A stretch of 64,000 bases of DNA, taken from Hyphomicrobiales bacterium. Lineage in GTDB: Bacteria > Pseudomonadota > Alphaproteobacteria > Rhizobiales > Rhizobiaceae. The stretch lies in NCBI GenBank assembly GCA_900472295.1, contig UCIA01000029.1:154860-218859 (forward strand), read 5' to 3'. This document shows, in pieces, positions 33,306 to 42,099 of the stretch; the first letter of the stretch is position 1, and each line of letters starts with the position of its first letter. The notes under the pieces are model-generated. The model was not told where the DNA came from. It made no database searches and worked only from the letters and a program-made list of their open reading frames with translations. The translations under genes and the position numbers were made by a program.

Positions 33306-35879
33306 TTAGAGCGTCCGGGTCACCATCTCGACGCGGAAGCACTCGATGACGTCGCCGACGCGCATGTCTTCGTAGTTCTGGAAGGCCATGCCGCACTCCT
33401 GGCCGCCCGGGACTTCCGAAACTTCGTCCTTGAAGCGCTTCAGCGTCTTCAGCGTACCTTCGTGGATGACGACGTTGTCGCGGATCAGGCGCACGCCCGC
33501 ACCGCGCTCGACCTTGCCTTCGGTGACACGGCAGCCGGCGATCTTGCCGACCTTGGTGATGTCGAAGATCTCGAGGATCTCGGCATTGCCGATGAAGGTC
33601 TCGCGGCGTTCCGGCGAAAGCAGGCCGGAAAGTGCTGCCTTCACGTCGTCGACGAGGTTGTAGATGATCGAGTAGTAGCGGATCTCGATGCCGGCAGCGG
33701 CGGCAGCCGCACGTGCCTGCACGTTGGCGCGGACGTTGAAGCCGATGATCGCGGCACCCGAGGTCTCCGCCAGCGACACGTCGCTTTCGGTGATGGCGCC
33801 GGCGCCGGCATGAACGATGCGCGCACGCACTTCGTCGGTGCCGAGCTTGTCGAGGGCGGCATTGATCGCCTCGATCGAACCCTGCACGTCGCCCTTGATG
33901 ACCAGCGGGAATTCCTTCAACCCGCTCGTCTGCAACTGCGACATCATCTGTTCGAGCGAGCCGCGCTGGCCGGCATGGCGGGCCACTGCCTTCTCGCGCG
34001 CCAGACGCTGGCGGTACTCGGTGATCTCGCGAGCGCGGGCCTCGTTGTTGACCACGGCGAAGCGGTCGCCGGCCTGCGGCGTGCCTTGCAGGCCGAGGAC
34101 CTCGACCGGCATTGCCGGCGGGGCTTCCTTGATCTGCTCGCCACGGTCGTTGACCAGCGCGCGCACCCGGCCCCATTCATTGCCGGCGACGAGAATGTCG
34201 CCCGGCATCAACGTGCCGGTCTGCACCAGCACGGTGGCGACGGGACCACGGCCCTTGTCGAGCTGGGCCTCGATGACGACGCCCTCGGCGGTACGGTCCG
34301 GATTGGCCTTCAGGTCGAGGATTTCGGCCTGCAGCAGGATCGCTTCCAGGAGCTTGTCGAGGTTGGTGCCCTTGGTCGCCGACACTTCGACGTCCAGCAC
34401 TTCGCCGCCCATCGATTCGACGAACACCTCATGGCGCAGCAGTTCCGAACGCACCTTCTGCGGATCGGCATCGTGCTTGTCGATCTTGTTGATCGCCACG
34501 ATGATCGGAACGCCGGCCGCCTTGGCATGGCTGATCGATTCGATCGTCTGCGGCATGACGCTGTCGTCGGCCGCCACCACCAGGATGGCGATGTCGGTGG
34601 CCTGGGCGCCACGGGCGCGCATCGCCGTGAAGGCGGCGTGGCCGGGCGTGTCGATGAAGGTGATCTTCTGACCGTTCTTCTCGACCTGGTAGGCGCCGAT
34701 ATGCTGGGTGATGCCGCCCGCCTCGCCGGAAACGACATTGGCATTGCGGATGGCGTCGAGCAGCGAGGTCTTGCCGTGGTCGACATGGCCCATGATGGTC
34801 ACGACTGGCGGACGCGACACCAGGTCCTCGGTATTGTCGGCGATGTTGAACAGGCCTTCCTCGATGTCGGACTCGGCGACGCGGCGGACCGTGTGACCGA
34901 ATTCGGTGGCAACCAACTCGGCCGTGTCGGCGTCGATGATGTCGCCCGGCTTCAGGATCTGACCCTGCTTCATGAAGTACTTGACCACATCGACGGCGCG
35001 CTCGGACATGCGCTGCGCCAGTTCCTGGATGGTGATGGTTTCGGGCAGGATCACTTCGCGCATAACCTTCTCGCGCGGCTCATTGTGCATCGCGCGCTTG
35101 AATTTTTCCTGGCGGCGACGCATCGACGACAGCGAGCGGGCGCGTGCGTCCTCGTCGGAAAGCGCCGTGTTGAGGGTCAGCTTGCCGCGACGACGGTCTT
35201 CCTCGGCCTTGGTCGGCTTGGCCGGACGCGCCACTTCGGGCGTGACCGGACGGCGAACCGGGGCACCTGCGCCGCTTGGGCGCTTCGGCTTGACCTCTTC
35301 CTCTTCGTCCGATGCCACCAACTCGGCAGCCAGCGGCGCACGGCGGCGGGCCTCTTCCTCGGCACGGCGGCGGGACTCGGCCTCGGTCTGCAGACGGGCT
35401 TCTTCCTCGGCCTGACGGCGCGCGGAGTCCTCGCGCTCGCGCTTGCGGCGTTCCTCATCATCGTTGCGGCGCTTGGCCTCTTCGATGGCGCGCTGGCGGT
35501 CCTCGACGTCGCGGACCTTGGAACCTTCGAGCGCCTTGCGGCGGGCTTCCATTTCATTGCGCGACAGTTCGTTCAGCACCATGCCGCCGCGTTCGGCCGG
35601 CGGCGATGGAGGCGGCGCCTTGGGCGCTTCCTGCACCACGGGGGCTGCTACAACCGCAGGCTTCGGCGTGAACACAGACGCAGGCGTTGCCACCGGCTCC
35701 GGCTTGTCGCCGGGCATGGAGAACTTGCGCTTCTTGATCTCAACCTGGACCTGCTTGGTGCGGCCATGCGAGAAATTCTGGCGCACGACGCCCTGCTCGG
35801 TACCGGGGCGCTTCAGCGTCAAGGTCTTCTTCGGTGTAACACTCAACGTCTTGTCGTCGCCCGATTTCGTATCGCTCAT
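33306..35879 (-). CDS. infB: Translation initiation factor IF-2
   Basis: 857 aa. A long N-terminal region (about 1-270) is rich in Arg/Glu heptads (likely coiled coil) and Pro, including a conserved SGDDKTLSV start and TLKRPGTEQGVVRQNFSHGR block. The GTPase domain follows with G1 GHVDHGKTSLLDAI, G3 DTPGHAAF and G4 NKIDK; then the C-terminal domains that bind initiator tRNA. Its ATG overlaps the stop of the YlxR gene (ATGA). Places fMet-tRNA on the 30S subunit. Confidence 0.98.
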   Translation of the reverse strand: MSDTKSGDDKTLSVTPKKTLTLKRPGTEQGVVRQNFSHGRTKQVQVEIKKRKFSMPGDKPEPVATPASVFTPKPAVVAAPVVQEAPKAPPPSPPAERGGMVLNELSRNEMEARRKALEGSKVRDVEDRQRAIEEAKRRNDDEERRKREREDSARRQAEEEARLQTEAESRRRAEEEARRRAPLAAELVASDEEEEVKPKRPSGAGAPVRRPVTPEVARPAKPTKAEEDRRRGKLTLNTALSDEDARARSLSSMRRRQEKFKRAMHNEPREKVMREVILPETITIQELAQRMSERAVDVVKYFMKQGQILKPGDIIDADTAELVATEFGHTVRRVAESDIEEGLFNIADNTEDLVSRPPVVTIMGHVDHGKTSLLDAIRNANVVSGEAGGITQHIGAYQVEKNGQKITFIDTPGHAAFTAMRARGAQATDIAILVVAADDSVMPQTIESISHAKAAGVPIIVAINKIDKHDADPQKVRSELLRHEVFVESMGGEVLDVEVSATKGTNLDKLLEAILLQAEILDLKANPDRTAEGVVIEAQLDKGRGPVATVLVQTGTLMPGDILVAGNEWGRVRALVNDRGEQIKEAPPAMPVEVLGLQGTPQAGDRFAVVNNEARAREITEYRQRLAREKAVARHAGQRGSLEQMMSQLQTSGLKEFPLVIKGDVQGSIEAINAALDKLGTDEVRARIVHAGAGAITESDVSLAETSGAAIIGFNVRANVQARAAAAAAGIEIRYYSIIYNLVDDVKAALSGLLSPERRETFIGNAEILEIFDITKVGKIAGCRVTEGKVERGAGVRLIRDNVVIHEGTLKTLKRFKDEVSEVPGGQECGMAFQNYEDMRVGDVIECFRVEMVTRTL

Positions 35880-36526
35880 TCCATATCCTCTGCAGCATCA
35901 TCTTCGTCAGCAACGGCCGCAAGCATTGCCAGATCGTCGGGGGTTCCGCCCCGATATCGGTCGAGCGCAACCATGCGCTTCTCAACCGCCTTGCCCGCGT
36001 CTCCCGCGAGAACGGCAGCATGTATCACATTTGTACCCCCCAATGCCAAGCTCAACTCGGCCTCGGAGAAAAGTTTGTAGGCAAGCACTGCGGGCCCGCC
36101 GAGGTGGACGGTTGCCCGCCGCGCCTGGCTGATCTTGCGCACGCCGTCGTCGGACGCTTCGGTCGCGTGGAGCACGAAAAGCGCCAGTCCACTGCGCACC
36201 GCGCTCTCTACCTTGGTGGCGCCGAGAGAGATCGCGCCAGCCTTGCGGGCAAGGCCGAGCATGCCAAGAGCGGATCGTGCAAGCAGTCCATCCACCATGC
36301 CGCCAAGATCGGGCGGCACGATCACTTGCGCCTTGAAGGCGCGGGCAAACAGGTTTTTCGCCGCCGCCTTGTCGATATGTAGGCGGTCGGCGCTCACCCA
36401 ACAACCACGGCCGGGCAGGTTTCTCTTGATGTCGGGAACGACGGCCGAATCCGGGCCGACGACGAAACGGATCAGCTCATCCGGCTCGGCTTGCTTGCGC
36501 GTGACGATGCAAGTGCGATCGTTCAT
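35876..36526 (-). CDS. RNA-binding protein, YlxR-L7Ae fusion
   Basis: 216 aa. The N-terminal half is YlxR (formerly DUF448): RTCIVTRKQAEPDELIRFV then LPGRGCWVSADRL. The C-terminal half resembles L7Ae/L30e RNA-binding proteins (LGLARKAGAISLGATKVESAVRSG ... with ALFVLHATEASDDG). YlxR modulates RNase P or binds RNA in other bacteria; the fusion is typical of Alphaproteobacteria. It lies 38 bp after nusA and overlaps infB by 4 bp, so all are translated together. Confidence 0.93.
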   Translation of the reverse strand: MNDRTCIVTRKQAEPDELIRFVVGPDSAVVPDIKRNLPGRGCWVSADRLHIDKAAAKNLFARAFKAQVIVPPDLGGMVDGLLARSALGMLGLARKAGAISLGATKVESAVRSGLALFVLHATEASDDGVRKISQARRATVHLGGPAVLAYKLFSEAELSLALGGTNVIHAAVLAGDAGKAVEKRMVALDRYRGGTPDDLAMLAAVADEDDAAEDME

Positions 36527-36564
36527 CTCGTCCTGGGGCGGGTTGCGTGCGATGCGGTTTCACC

Positions 36565-38160
36565 TCACGCACCAACAGCTTCGTCAGCCGGGACCTGTTC
36601 GGCTGCAAGCTCGTCTTCGGTGATCCAGCCGGCCTTGAGGCGGGCTGCCAGAACCATCTGCTCGGCATCCGCGCGCGACACGCCGTGATTGGCGAGCACA
36701 CCCGGGAATACCTTCGTCTCGCCGTCCTTGCGTTCCTTCCAGCCGGTCAGGTCGTCGGCGGCATAGCCGGCGAAATCCTCTATCGTCTTCACGCCGTCCT
36801 CGCCGAGCGTCACCATCATGGCGGTGGTGACACCGGGGATCTCGCGCAGGTCGTCGGTGACGCCCAGCGCCTTGCGCTTGTCGTCATGCTCGGCTTCGAT
36901 CTTCTCCAGATATTCGCGGGCGCGGGTCTGGATTTCAGAAGCGGTATCTTCGTCGAAGCCGTCGATCGAGGCGATCTCGCCCGAGTCGACATAAGCAACT
37001 TCCTCGACGCTGGTGAAGCCTTCCGACGCCAGCACCTGGCCGACCATCTCGTCGACATCGAGGGCTTCCATGAACAGCGACGAACGCTCGACGAATTCCT
37101 TCTGGCGGCGCTCGGACTCCTCTGCCTCGGTCAGGATGTCGATGTCCCAGCCGGTGAGCTGCGAGGCAAGGCGCACGTTCTGGCCGCGGCGGCCGATGGC
37201 CAGCGACAGCTGGTCGTCGGGAACCACCACCTCGATGCGCTCAGCGTCTTCGTCGAGCACGACCTTGGCGACTTCCGCCGGCTGCAGCGCGTTGACGATG
37301 AAGGAGGCGGCCGAAGGCGACCACGGAATGATGTCGATCTTTTCGCCCTGCAATTCGCCGACCACCGCCTGGACGCGGCTGCCGCGCATGCCGACGCAGG
37401 CGCCGACCGGATCGATCGAACTATCACGCGAAATCACGGCGATCTTGGCGCGCGAGCCCGGATCGCGGGCCACCGACTTGATCTCAATGATGCCGTCATA
37501 GATTTCCGGCACTTCCATGGTGAAGAGCTTGGCCATGAACTGCGGATGGGTGCGCGACAGGAAGATCTGCGGGCCGCGCTGTTCGCGGCGCACGTCGTAG
37601 ACATAGGCGCGGACGCGGTCACCATACTTGTAGTTTTCGCGCGGGATCAGCTCGTCGCGGCGGATGATCGCCTCGCCACGGCCGAGATCGACGATGACGT
37701 TGCCATATTCGACGCGCTTGACGGTGCCGTTGACGATCTCGCCGATGCGGTCCTTGTATTCGTCATACTGGCGGTCGCGCTCGGCTTCGCGCACCTTCTG
37801 CACGATGACCTGCTTGGCCGACTGGGCGGCGATGCGGCCGAAATCCATTGGCGGCAGCTGTTCGGCGATGAAGTCGCCGAGCTGGGCGTCGGGATTGCGC
37901 TCACGCGCCGAGGAAATGGCGATCTGGGTGGCGTAGTCGTCGACCTTTTCGACCACTTCCATAAGCCGCTGCAGCTTCATCTCGCCGGTGGTGGCGTTGA
38001 TGTCGGCGCGGATGTTGGTTTCCTGGCCGTAGCGCGAGCGCGCGGCCTTCTGGATCGCATCGGCCATGGCGGCGATGACGATCGACTTGTCGATCGACTT
38101 TTCACGCGCGACCGCGTCGGCGATCTGCAGCAGTTCAAGTCTGTTGGCGCTTACAACCAT
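36565..38160 (-). CDS. nusA: Transcription termination/antitermination factor NusA
   Basis: 531 aa. Order: N-terminal RNA-polymerase-binding domain (residues about 1-130), S1 (GEIVNGTVKRVEYGNVIVDLG), two KH domains (PVGACVGMRGSRVQAVV; LSLAIGRRGQNVRLA), then acidic helix-hairpin-helix repeats at the C-terminus (two AR-like units in 350-500). It controls pausing and termination, and in other bacteria controls its own operon. The rimP leader contains a terminator hairpin that NusA could regulate. Confidence 0.97.
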   Translation of the reverse strand: MVVSANRLELLQIADAVAREKSIDKSIVIAAMADAIQKAARSRYGQETNIRADINATTGEMKLQRLMEVVEKVDDYATQIAISSARERNPDAQLGDFIAEQLPPMDFGRIAAQSAKQVIVQKVREAERDRQYDEYKDRIGEIVNGTVKRVEYGNVIVDLGRGEAIIRRDELIPRENYKYGDRVRAYVYDVRREQRGPQIFLSRTHPQFMAKLFTMEVPEIYDGIIEIKSVARDPGSRAKIAVISRDSSIDPVGACVGMRGSRVQAVVGELQGEKIDIIPWSPSAASFIVNALQPAEVAKVVLDEDAERIEVVVPDDQLSLAIGRRGQNVRLASQLTGWDIDILTEAEESERRQKEFVERSSLFMEALDVDEMVGQVLASEGFTSVEEVAYVDSGEIASIDGFDEDTASEIQTRAREYLEKIEAEHDDKRKALGVTDDLREIPGVTTAMMVTLGEDGVKTIEDFAGYAADDLTGWKERKDGETKVFPGVLANHGVSRADAEQMVLAARLKAGWITEDELAAEQVPADEAVGA

Positions 38161-38210
38161 ATCTTTTCTCCCGAACTGGGTGCCGGAGCTTTGGCCCGGC
38201 AGCTCAATCG

Positions 38211-38843
38211 TTATTCCTGTTCGTGTTCTTCCGTGGCGCCTTCGGAAACATCGTCTTCCGGCTCGCCACGGCGTTTCTTGGCTTCCTTGCGCTCCCGATT
38301 GTCTTTCGACAGGGCATCGCGGATGAGGTCGTCGGTGAGGATCAGCCGGACATCGGCGATCGCATCATAGGGCACGCGCACCGTCGGCTCTTCGCCATAG
38401 GCCGCCTTGTCGCGCTCGATCAGCACCTCGTCTTCGCCGGCCTCAGCGATCTTGCCCTTGAAGCGCTTGCGGTCGGCGACGATGACCGATGTTTCCATCT
38501 TCACCAGGTGGCCGGTCCAGGTGACGAAATCCGACTTGCGCACCAGCGGCCGATCGATGCCGGGCGACGACACTTCGAGATGATAGGCCTTCTCGATCGG
38601 ATCATCGACGTCGAGCGCCGGCGACACGGCGCGGCTGACCTCTTCGCAATCCTCGACGGTCATGGTGCCGTCCTCGCGTTCGGCCATGATCTGCAGCGTC
38701 AGCCCGTTCTGGCCCGACAAATGCACCCGCACGAGGCGGAAGCCGATGCCGCGCAACACCGGCTGAACGATCTGCGCGATGCGCGCATCGATACCGCTTT
38801 CGCGGATGATGCGGTCGTCGGCTTCGCTTGCCGTTGCAGTCAT
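38211..38843 (-). CDS. rimP: Ribosome maturation factor RimP
   Basis: 210 aa with an ATG at 38843. RimP blocks include PVLRGIGFRLVRVHLSGQNG, the TVEDCEEVSRAVSPALDVDDPI region and VSSPGIDRPLVRKSDF. It helps assemble the 30S subunit. It is the first gene of the nusA block; a sigma-70-like promoter and an intrinsic-terminator hairpin lie in its leader. It has a C-terminal tail rich in Lys/Arg then Glu (KEAKKRRGEPEDD), longer than in E. coli. Confidence 0.96.
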   Translation of the reverse strand: MTATASEADDRIIRESGIDARIAQIVQPVLRGIGFRLVRVHLSGQNGLTLQIMAEREDGTMTVEDCEEVSRAVSPALDVDDPIEKAYHLEVSSPGIDRPLVRKSDFVTWTGHLVKMETSVIVADRKRFKGKIAEAGEDEVLIERDKAAYGEEPTVRVPYDAIADVRLILTDDLIRDALSKDNRERKEAKKRRGEPEDDVSEGATEEHEQE

Positions 38844-38920
38844 GCGGTTCCTGTCGTCCTATGGATCAGGATGATCGTCGTCCCGACCCATCTCTTTGCT
38901 GGATGGCTGACCGGCAGGTA

Positions 38921-38953
38921 ATAAAAAAGAGCGGGACCGGGTGGACCCACTCT
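38921..38953 (-). terminator. Leader terminator (candidate attenuator) of the rimP-nusA operon
   Basis: On the minus strand AGAGTGGG pairs with CCCGCTCT (one G-T wobble), loop 10 nt, then TTTTTTATT. It lies downstream of the promoter at 38982-39010 and 78 bp before rimP, so it can end transcription before the first gene. It could instead end the toxin-antitoxin transcript. Confidence 0.75.
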
Positions 38954-38981
38954 TCGTCATACCGACCAAGAATTTGAGGCT

Positions 38982-39010
38982 GATATAAACGATCCCGGCC
39001 GGTGTTTCAA
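38982..39010 (-). promoter_or_regulatory. Sigma-70-type promoter for rimP-nusA
   Basis: On the minus strand, TTGAAA (39010-39005) and TATATC (38987-38982) are separated by 17 bp. It lies in the gap after the parE toxin gene and before the leader hairpin. Confidence 0.75.
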
Positions 39011-39045
39011 GTCTCGATGCCAGCGCCGATCGTGGCGGCCGCTGC

Positions 39046-39333
39046 CTACAGCTGTCGCGGCCATTTCTGGGAGGCATGCATAACTGTGATGATCTCGATC
39101 TCGCGGCCAACCACCCGGTACGGAATGATGTACGGGATATCGGTCAAGACAAGCTCTCGCGTGCCTCTTATTCGCCCGACGCGCCCCATCGCCGGCTGCT
39201 CGGCAAGGTTGTCGGCCGCAGAAACGATACGGGCAACAACCCTGGCGGCGGCGTTCGGGTTATCCTTTTCGATAAACGCACCGATCTGATCGAGCCGTCG
39301 CAGCGCACGGATCGTCCAGCGGACCCGGCTCAT
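39046..39333 (-). CDS. ParE/RelE family toxin
   Basis: 95 aa. The fold pattern is that of RelE/ParE toxins: an N-terminal strand and helix (VRWTIRALRRLDQIGAFIE), a helix ending DNLAEQPAMGRVGRIRGTRELV, and the C-terminal strands (IPYIIPYRVVGREIEIITVMHASQKWP). ParE types poison gyrase and RelE types cleave mRNA on the ribosome; GTRELVL and the HASQKWP end favour ParE. Its start overlaps the antitoxin stop by 4 bp (ATGA), a normal arrangement. Confidence 0.92.
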   Translation of the reverse strand: MSRVRWTIRALRRLDQIGAFIEKDNPNAAARVVARIVSAADNLAEQPAMGRVGRIRGTRELVLTDIPYIIPYRVVGREIEIITVMHASQKWPRQL

Positions 39334-39575
39334 CGGCCGAGAGACGGCTTGACGTATTTCGCCACCACGTCAGCCAGCTCTCTTTCGCTTGCAAATTCAC
39401 CACGGTCAGCCTCGCCCAACCCAGCCTCGATCTCAGCAAGCTGCCATTCTTCCCTGGCGACGTAGTCTTCGATCGCCTGAGCCGCGACATAGGAGCGGGA
39501 GCGGTCAACTTTGCCGGCCAAGTGGTCGAGCTTGGCTGCCGTCTCGTCGGAGAGTCGTACCGTAAAAGCAGCCAT
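39330..39575 (-). CDS. Ribbon-helix-helix antitoxin (ParD-like)
   Basis: 81 aa from ATG 39575, which has a GGAGGCG site; longer in-frame starts have none. The N-terminus is a ribbon-helix-helix DNA-binding domain (AFTVRLSDETAAKLDHLAGKVDRSRSYVAAQAI), followed by a C-terminal toxin-binding tail (EIEAGLGEADRGEFASE). It should bind and neutralise the ParE-like toxin and repress the pair through the two palindromes at 39600-39645. Confidence 0.93.
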   Translation of the reverse strand: MAAFTVRLSDETAAKLDHLAGKVDRSRSYVAAQAIEDYVAREEWQLAEIEAGLGEADRGEFASERELADVVAKYVKPSLGR

Positions 39576-39599
39576 TGGCGCCTCCATTTCGGTTACTTT

Positions 39600-39645
39600 G
39601 GAACCTATGTGGTTCATATCGAATGTGGTGGAACCAATCTGGTTC
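39600..39645. promoter_or_regulatory. Double operator of the toxin-antitoxin pair
   Basis: Two copies of GGAACC-N5-GGTTC, at 39600-39615 and 39630-39645. The 30-bp spacing is close to three DNA turns, so both are on the same face. A TTGACG -35-like box (39650-39645, minus strand) touches the second copy. This fits autorepression by a ribbon-helix-helix dimer. Confidence 0.85.
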
Positions 39646-39790
39646 GTCAACCGCTCGGACACGTTCGCATTGCGTGGGGCGCATGCCGGCTATGCAGTAA
39701 CGGCCCTGTGATCTCGGGTGTCACATCCCTATTTATGGTGCACTGCACAAATAGAGATGAGCGCGCGGTGGCGCGCGAAAGGTCAAGACA

Positions 39791-39955
39791 ATGAGCAACC
39801 GTACCGTGTTTTCCGCCATAGGCGACGCCTTTGCCCTGTTCGGCAGCGCCGTTGCCGCTTCCAGGGCCGTCGAAGCCGGCCGCAAGCCGCGCGCCAACGA
39901 TCTGCGCCGGCTCGGCATGGACCCGACCGCTTTCGACAAGATCGGCCGTTACTAA
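39791..39955 (+). CDS. Small conserved-looking protein of unknown function
   Basis: 54 aa, beginning MSNRTVFSAIGDAFALFGSA and ending LGMDPTAFDKIGRY. AAAGG lies about 8 nt before the ATG. The first half is a weakly amphipathic Ala-rich helix, the second basic with RRLGMDPTAF, reminiscent of short helical DUF proteins seen in Rhizobiales. I recognise the type but not a function. Codon use looks coding, with GC-rich third positions. It is between the toxin-antitoxin pair and trmB with no sign of cotranscription. Confidence 0.75.
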   Translation: MSNRTVFSAIGDAFALFGSAVAASRAVEAGRKPRANDLRRLGMDPTAFDKIGRY

Positions 39956-39997
39956 GGCCGAACTGGCAGATGATGCGGGATCCTTTCCCGCATCGGA

Positions 39998-40699
39998 CTA
40001 TTTCCTGACGAAGGTGAGATAGGCCGGCCGCCGGCCCTCGCGAATGGCTTTTGCCTCGTAGCGTGTGCCCGGCCAGCCCTCATAGGGCCGATGCCAGTCG
40101 GCCGCATCTTGCGCCTGCCATAGGAGCGCGCCATGCGCCCGGCAGTGCAACAAGGTCCAGTTCACATAGGTGTCGATGTCGGAGGCGAAGCGGAATCTTC
40201 CGCCCGGCTTCAGCACCCGTGCGAACCGATCGAGGTTGAGCGGACTGACAAAGCGCCGCTTCCAGTGCTTTTTCTTCGGCCAGGGATCGGGATAAAGCAG
40301 GTCGATGCCGTCGAGCGAGGCTTGTGGCAGCCAATCCAGCAGGCGCGTGGCGTCGTCGTCATGGACGCGAAGATTGGCGAGCGGCTTTTCCCGCACCGCC
40401 ATCATCAGCTTGGCCATGCCGTTGACGAAGGGCTCGACACCGATGAAGCCGGCCGCCGGGGCCTCCGTGGCCCGATGCAGCAGATGCTCGCCGCCGCCGA
40501 AGCCTATTTCCAGACGAACCGTTGACACATCCGCGCTGAACAGCGTGCGCAATTCTGCCGGCGCCTGGGAGGAGAGATCGAGGCCATAGGCGCCGAGACC
40601 GCTTTCCAGCGCCGCCGCCTGCTGCGGGCGAATGGTCTTGCCATGCCGGCGACCGAAGAACCCTTCGGTCGCGCGGCTCCGCCTGTCCTGTGGATCCAT
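39998..40699 (-). CDS. trmB: tRNA (guanine-N7-)-methyltransferase TrmB
   Basis: 233 aa. The SAM site is EIGFGGGEHLLHRA (near residue 65) and the TrmB signature LYPDPWPKKKHWKRRFV follows, with a C-terminal DIDTYVNWTL block. It makes 7-methylguanosine-46 in the tRNA variable loop. The start at 40699 follows metK on the same strand, separated by a two-hairpin repeat. Neighbour order trmB-metK-phrR-lnt is conserved in Rhizobiales. Confidence 0.96.
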   Translation of the reverse strand: MDPQDRRSRATEGFFGRRHGKTIRPQQAAALESGLGAYGLDLSSQAPAELRTLFSADVSTVRLEIGFGGGEHLLHRATEAPAAGFIGVEPFVNGMAKLMMAVREKPLANLRVHDDDATRLLDWLPQASLDGIDLLYPDPWPKKKHWKRRFVSPLNLDRFARVLKPGGRFRFASDIDTYVNWTLLHCRAHGALLWQAQDAADWHRPYEGWPGTRYEAKAIREGRRPAYLTFVRK

Positions 40700-40719
40700 G
40701 GCCGGGTCGCGCGCCGCTT

Positions 40720-40818
40720 AGATCATGATGAGATTTGGTTGAAATCTCATCATGATCTAATCCTTTGTTTGAGCATGATCTTTTTCCAAAAACCGGGACC
40801 CACTTTTTGGGATCATGC
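40720..40818. repeat. Composite palindromic repeat, copy 5 (ATGATC type), touching the metK stop codon
   Basis: Hairpin 1 (40720-40758) is a perfect 17-bp stem with 5-nt loop. Hairpin 2 (40773-40818) has outer arms GCATGATC/GATCATGC and inner CCAAAAA/TTTTTGG around CCGGGACCCAC. They are joined by a TTTGTTT linker, as in copies 1 and 4. The right arm ends one base before the metK stop codon (40819-40821). Confidence 0.93.
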
Positions 40819-42084
40819 CTAAGCGGCGACCGCGTCCTTGAGCGCCTTGGCCAGATCGGTCTTCTCCCAGGAGAAGGATCCGTCGCGGCCGGCCTTGCGG
40901 CCGAAATGGCCGTAGGACGATGTCTTGGCGTAGATCGGCTTGTTGAGATCGAGATGACGGCGGATGCCGGACGGCGACAGGTCCATGACGGTGCGCAGCG
41001 CCTCCTCGAGCTTTGCCTCGTCGACCTTGCCGGTGCCGTGCAGGTCGACATAGACCGACAGCGGCTGGGCAACGCCGATAGCATAGGAAAGCTGGATGGT
41101 GCAGCGATCGGCGAGTTTCGCGGCCACCACATTCTTGGCGAGATAGCGCGCCGCATAGGCGGCGGAGCGGTCGACCTTGGTGGTGTCCTTGCCGGAGAAG
41201 GCGCCGCCGCCATGCGGGGCCGCGCCACCATAGGTGTCGACTATGATCTTGCGGCCGGTCAGGCCGGCGTCACCGTCCGGGCCGCCGATGACGAACTTGC
41301 CGGTCGGGTTGATGTACCACATGCAGTTGTCGGCGATCTTGAGGTCGCCCAGCGCCTCACGGATATAGGGTTCAACGACCTTGCGGACCTTCTTGGAATC
41401 CCAGCTCGCGTCGAGATGCTGGGTCGACAGCACGATCTGCGTTGCCTCGGCGGCCTTGCCGTCGATGTAGCGCACGGTGACCTGGCTCTTGGCATCCGGT
41501 CCGAGCTTGCCGGCTTCGCCATTGCCTTCGTGACGGGCGGCGGCGAGCAGTTCGAGGATCTTGTGGCTGTAATAGATCGGCGCCGGCATCAGGTCCGGCG
41601 TCTCGCGGCAGGCATAGCCGAACATGATGCCCTGGTCGCCGGCACCTTCTTCGCCCTGGCGGTCGGCGGCGTTGTCGACGCCCTGGCCGATGTCGGGCGA
41701 CTGGCCGTGCAGCAGAACCTCGATCTTTGCCGTCTTCCAGTGGAAGCCGGCCTGCTCGTAGCCGATTTCGCGAATCGCCTTGCGAGCGACCGACTTGAAC
41801 TTGGCCGGGTTGACGACCGAATGCCCGGCGGCGTCCTTGAGGATATTGCCGGCCTTGTCCCGCTTCAGCAGGGTATCGGGAACACGTACCTCGCCGGCGA
41901 TGACGACACGATTGGTCGTCGCCAGCGTCTCGCAGGCGACACGAACCTTCCAGGGGTCCATGCCGGTCTTCTTGGCTTCGCGATAGACCAGATCGACGAT
42001 CTCGTCGGAGATGCGGTCACAAACTTTGTCGGGATGGCCCTCGGCTACGGATTCCGAGGTGAAGAAGTAATTCTGCCGCGTCAC
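40819..42084 (-). CDS. metK: S-adenosylmethionine synthase
   Basis: 421 aa with GTG start at 42084, AGGGG about 8 nt upstream and the family N-terminus TRQNYFFTSESVAEGHPDKVCDRI just after. Other MAT blocks are GIMFGYACRETPDLMP, GGPDGDAGLTGRKI and the P-loop-like GGGAFSGKDTTKVDRSAAYAAR. It makes AdoMet from methionine and ATP. Longer than E. coli MetK (384 aa) by internal insertions normal for Alphaproteobacteria. It has its own promoter and a leader hairpin. The 3' end is a palindromic repeat. Confidence 0.97.
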   Translation of the reverse strand: MTRQNYFFTSESVAEGHPDKVCDRISDEIVDLVYREAKKTGMDPWKVRVACETLATTNRVVIAGEVRVPDTLLKRDKAGNILKDAAGHSVVNPAKFKSVARKAIREIGYEQAGFHWKTAKIEVLLHGQSPDIGQGVDNAADRQGEEGAGDQGIMFGYACRETPDLMPAPIYYSHKILELLAAARHEGNGEAGKLGPDAKSQVTVRYIDGKAAEATQIVLSTQHLDASWDSKKVRKVVEPYIREALGDLKIADNCMWYINPTGKFVIGGPDGDAGLTGRKIIVDTYGGAAPHGGGAFSGKDTTKVDRSAAYAARYLAKNVVAAKLADRCTIQLSYAIGVAQPLSVYVDLHGTGKVDEAKLEEALRTVMDLSPSGIRRHLDLNKPIYAKTSSYGHFGRKAGRDGSFSWEKTDLAKALKDAVAA

Positions 42085-42099
42085 GGGTGTCCCCTCTTG

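Noticed and set aside
33255..36080. A very long open frame (about 940 codons) antisense to infB, and a similar one of about 840 codons antisense to pnp (27673-30195).
   Set aside because: They mirror highly conserved genes, their products are Asp/Gly/Leu/Arg-rich with no recognisable domain, and they lack ribosome binding sites. GC-rich codon structure produces such frames.
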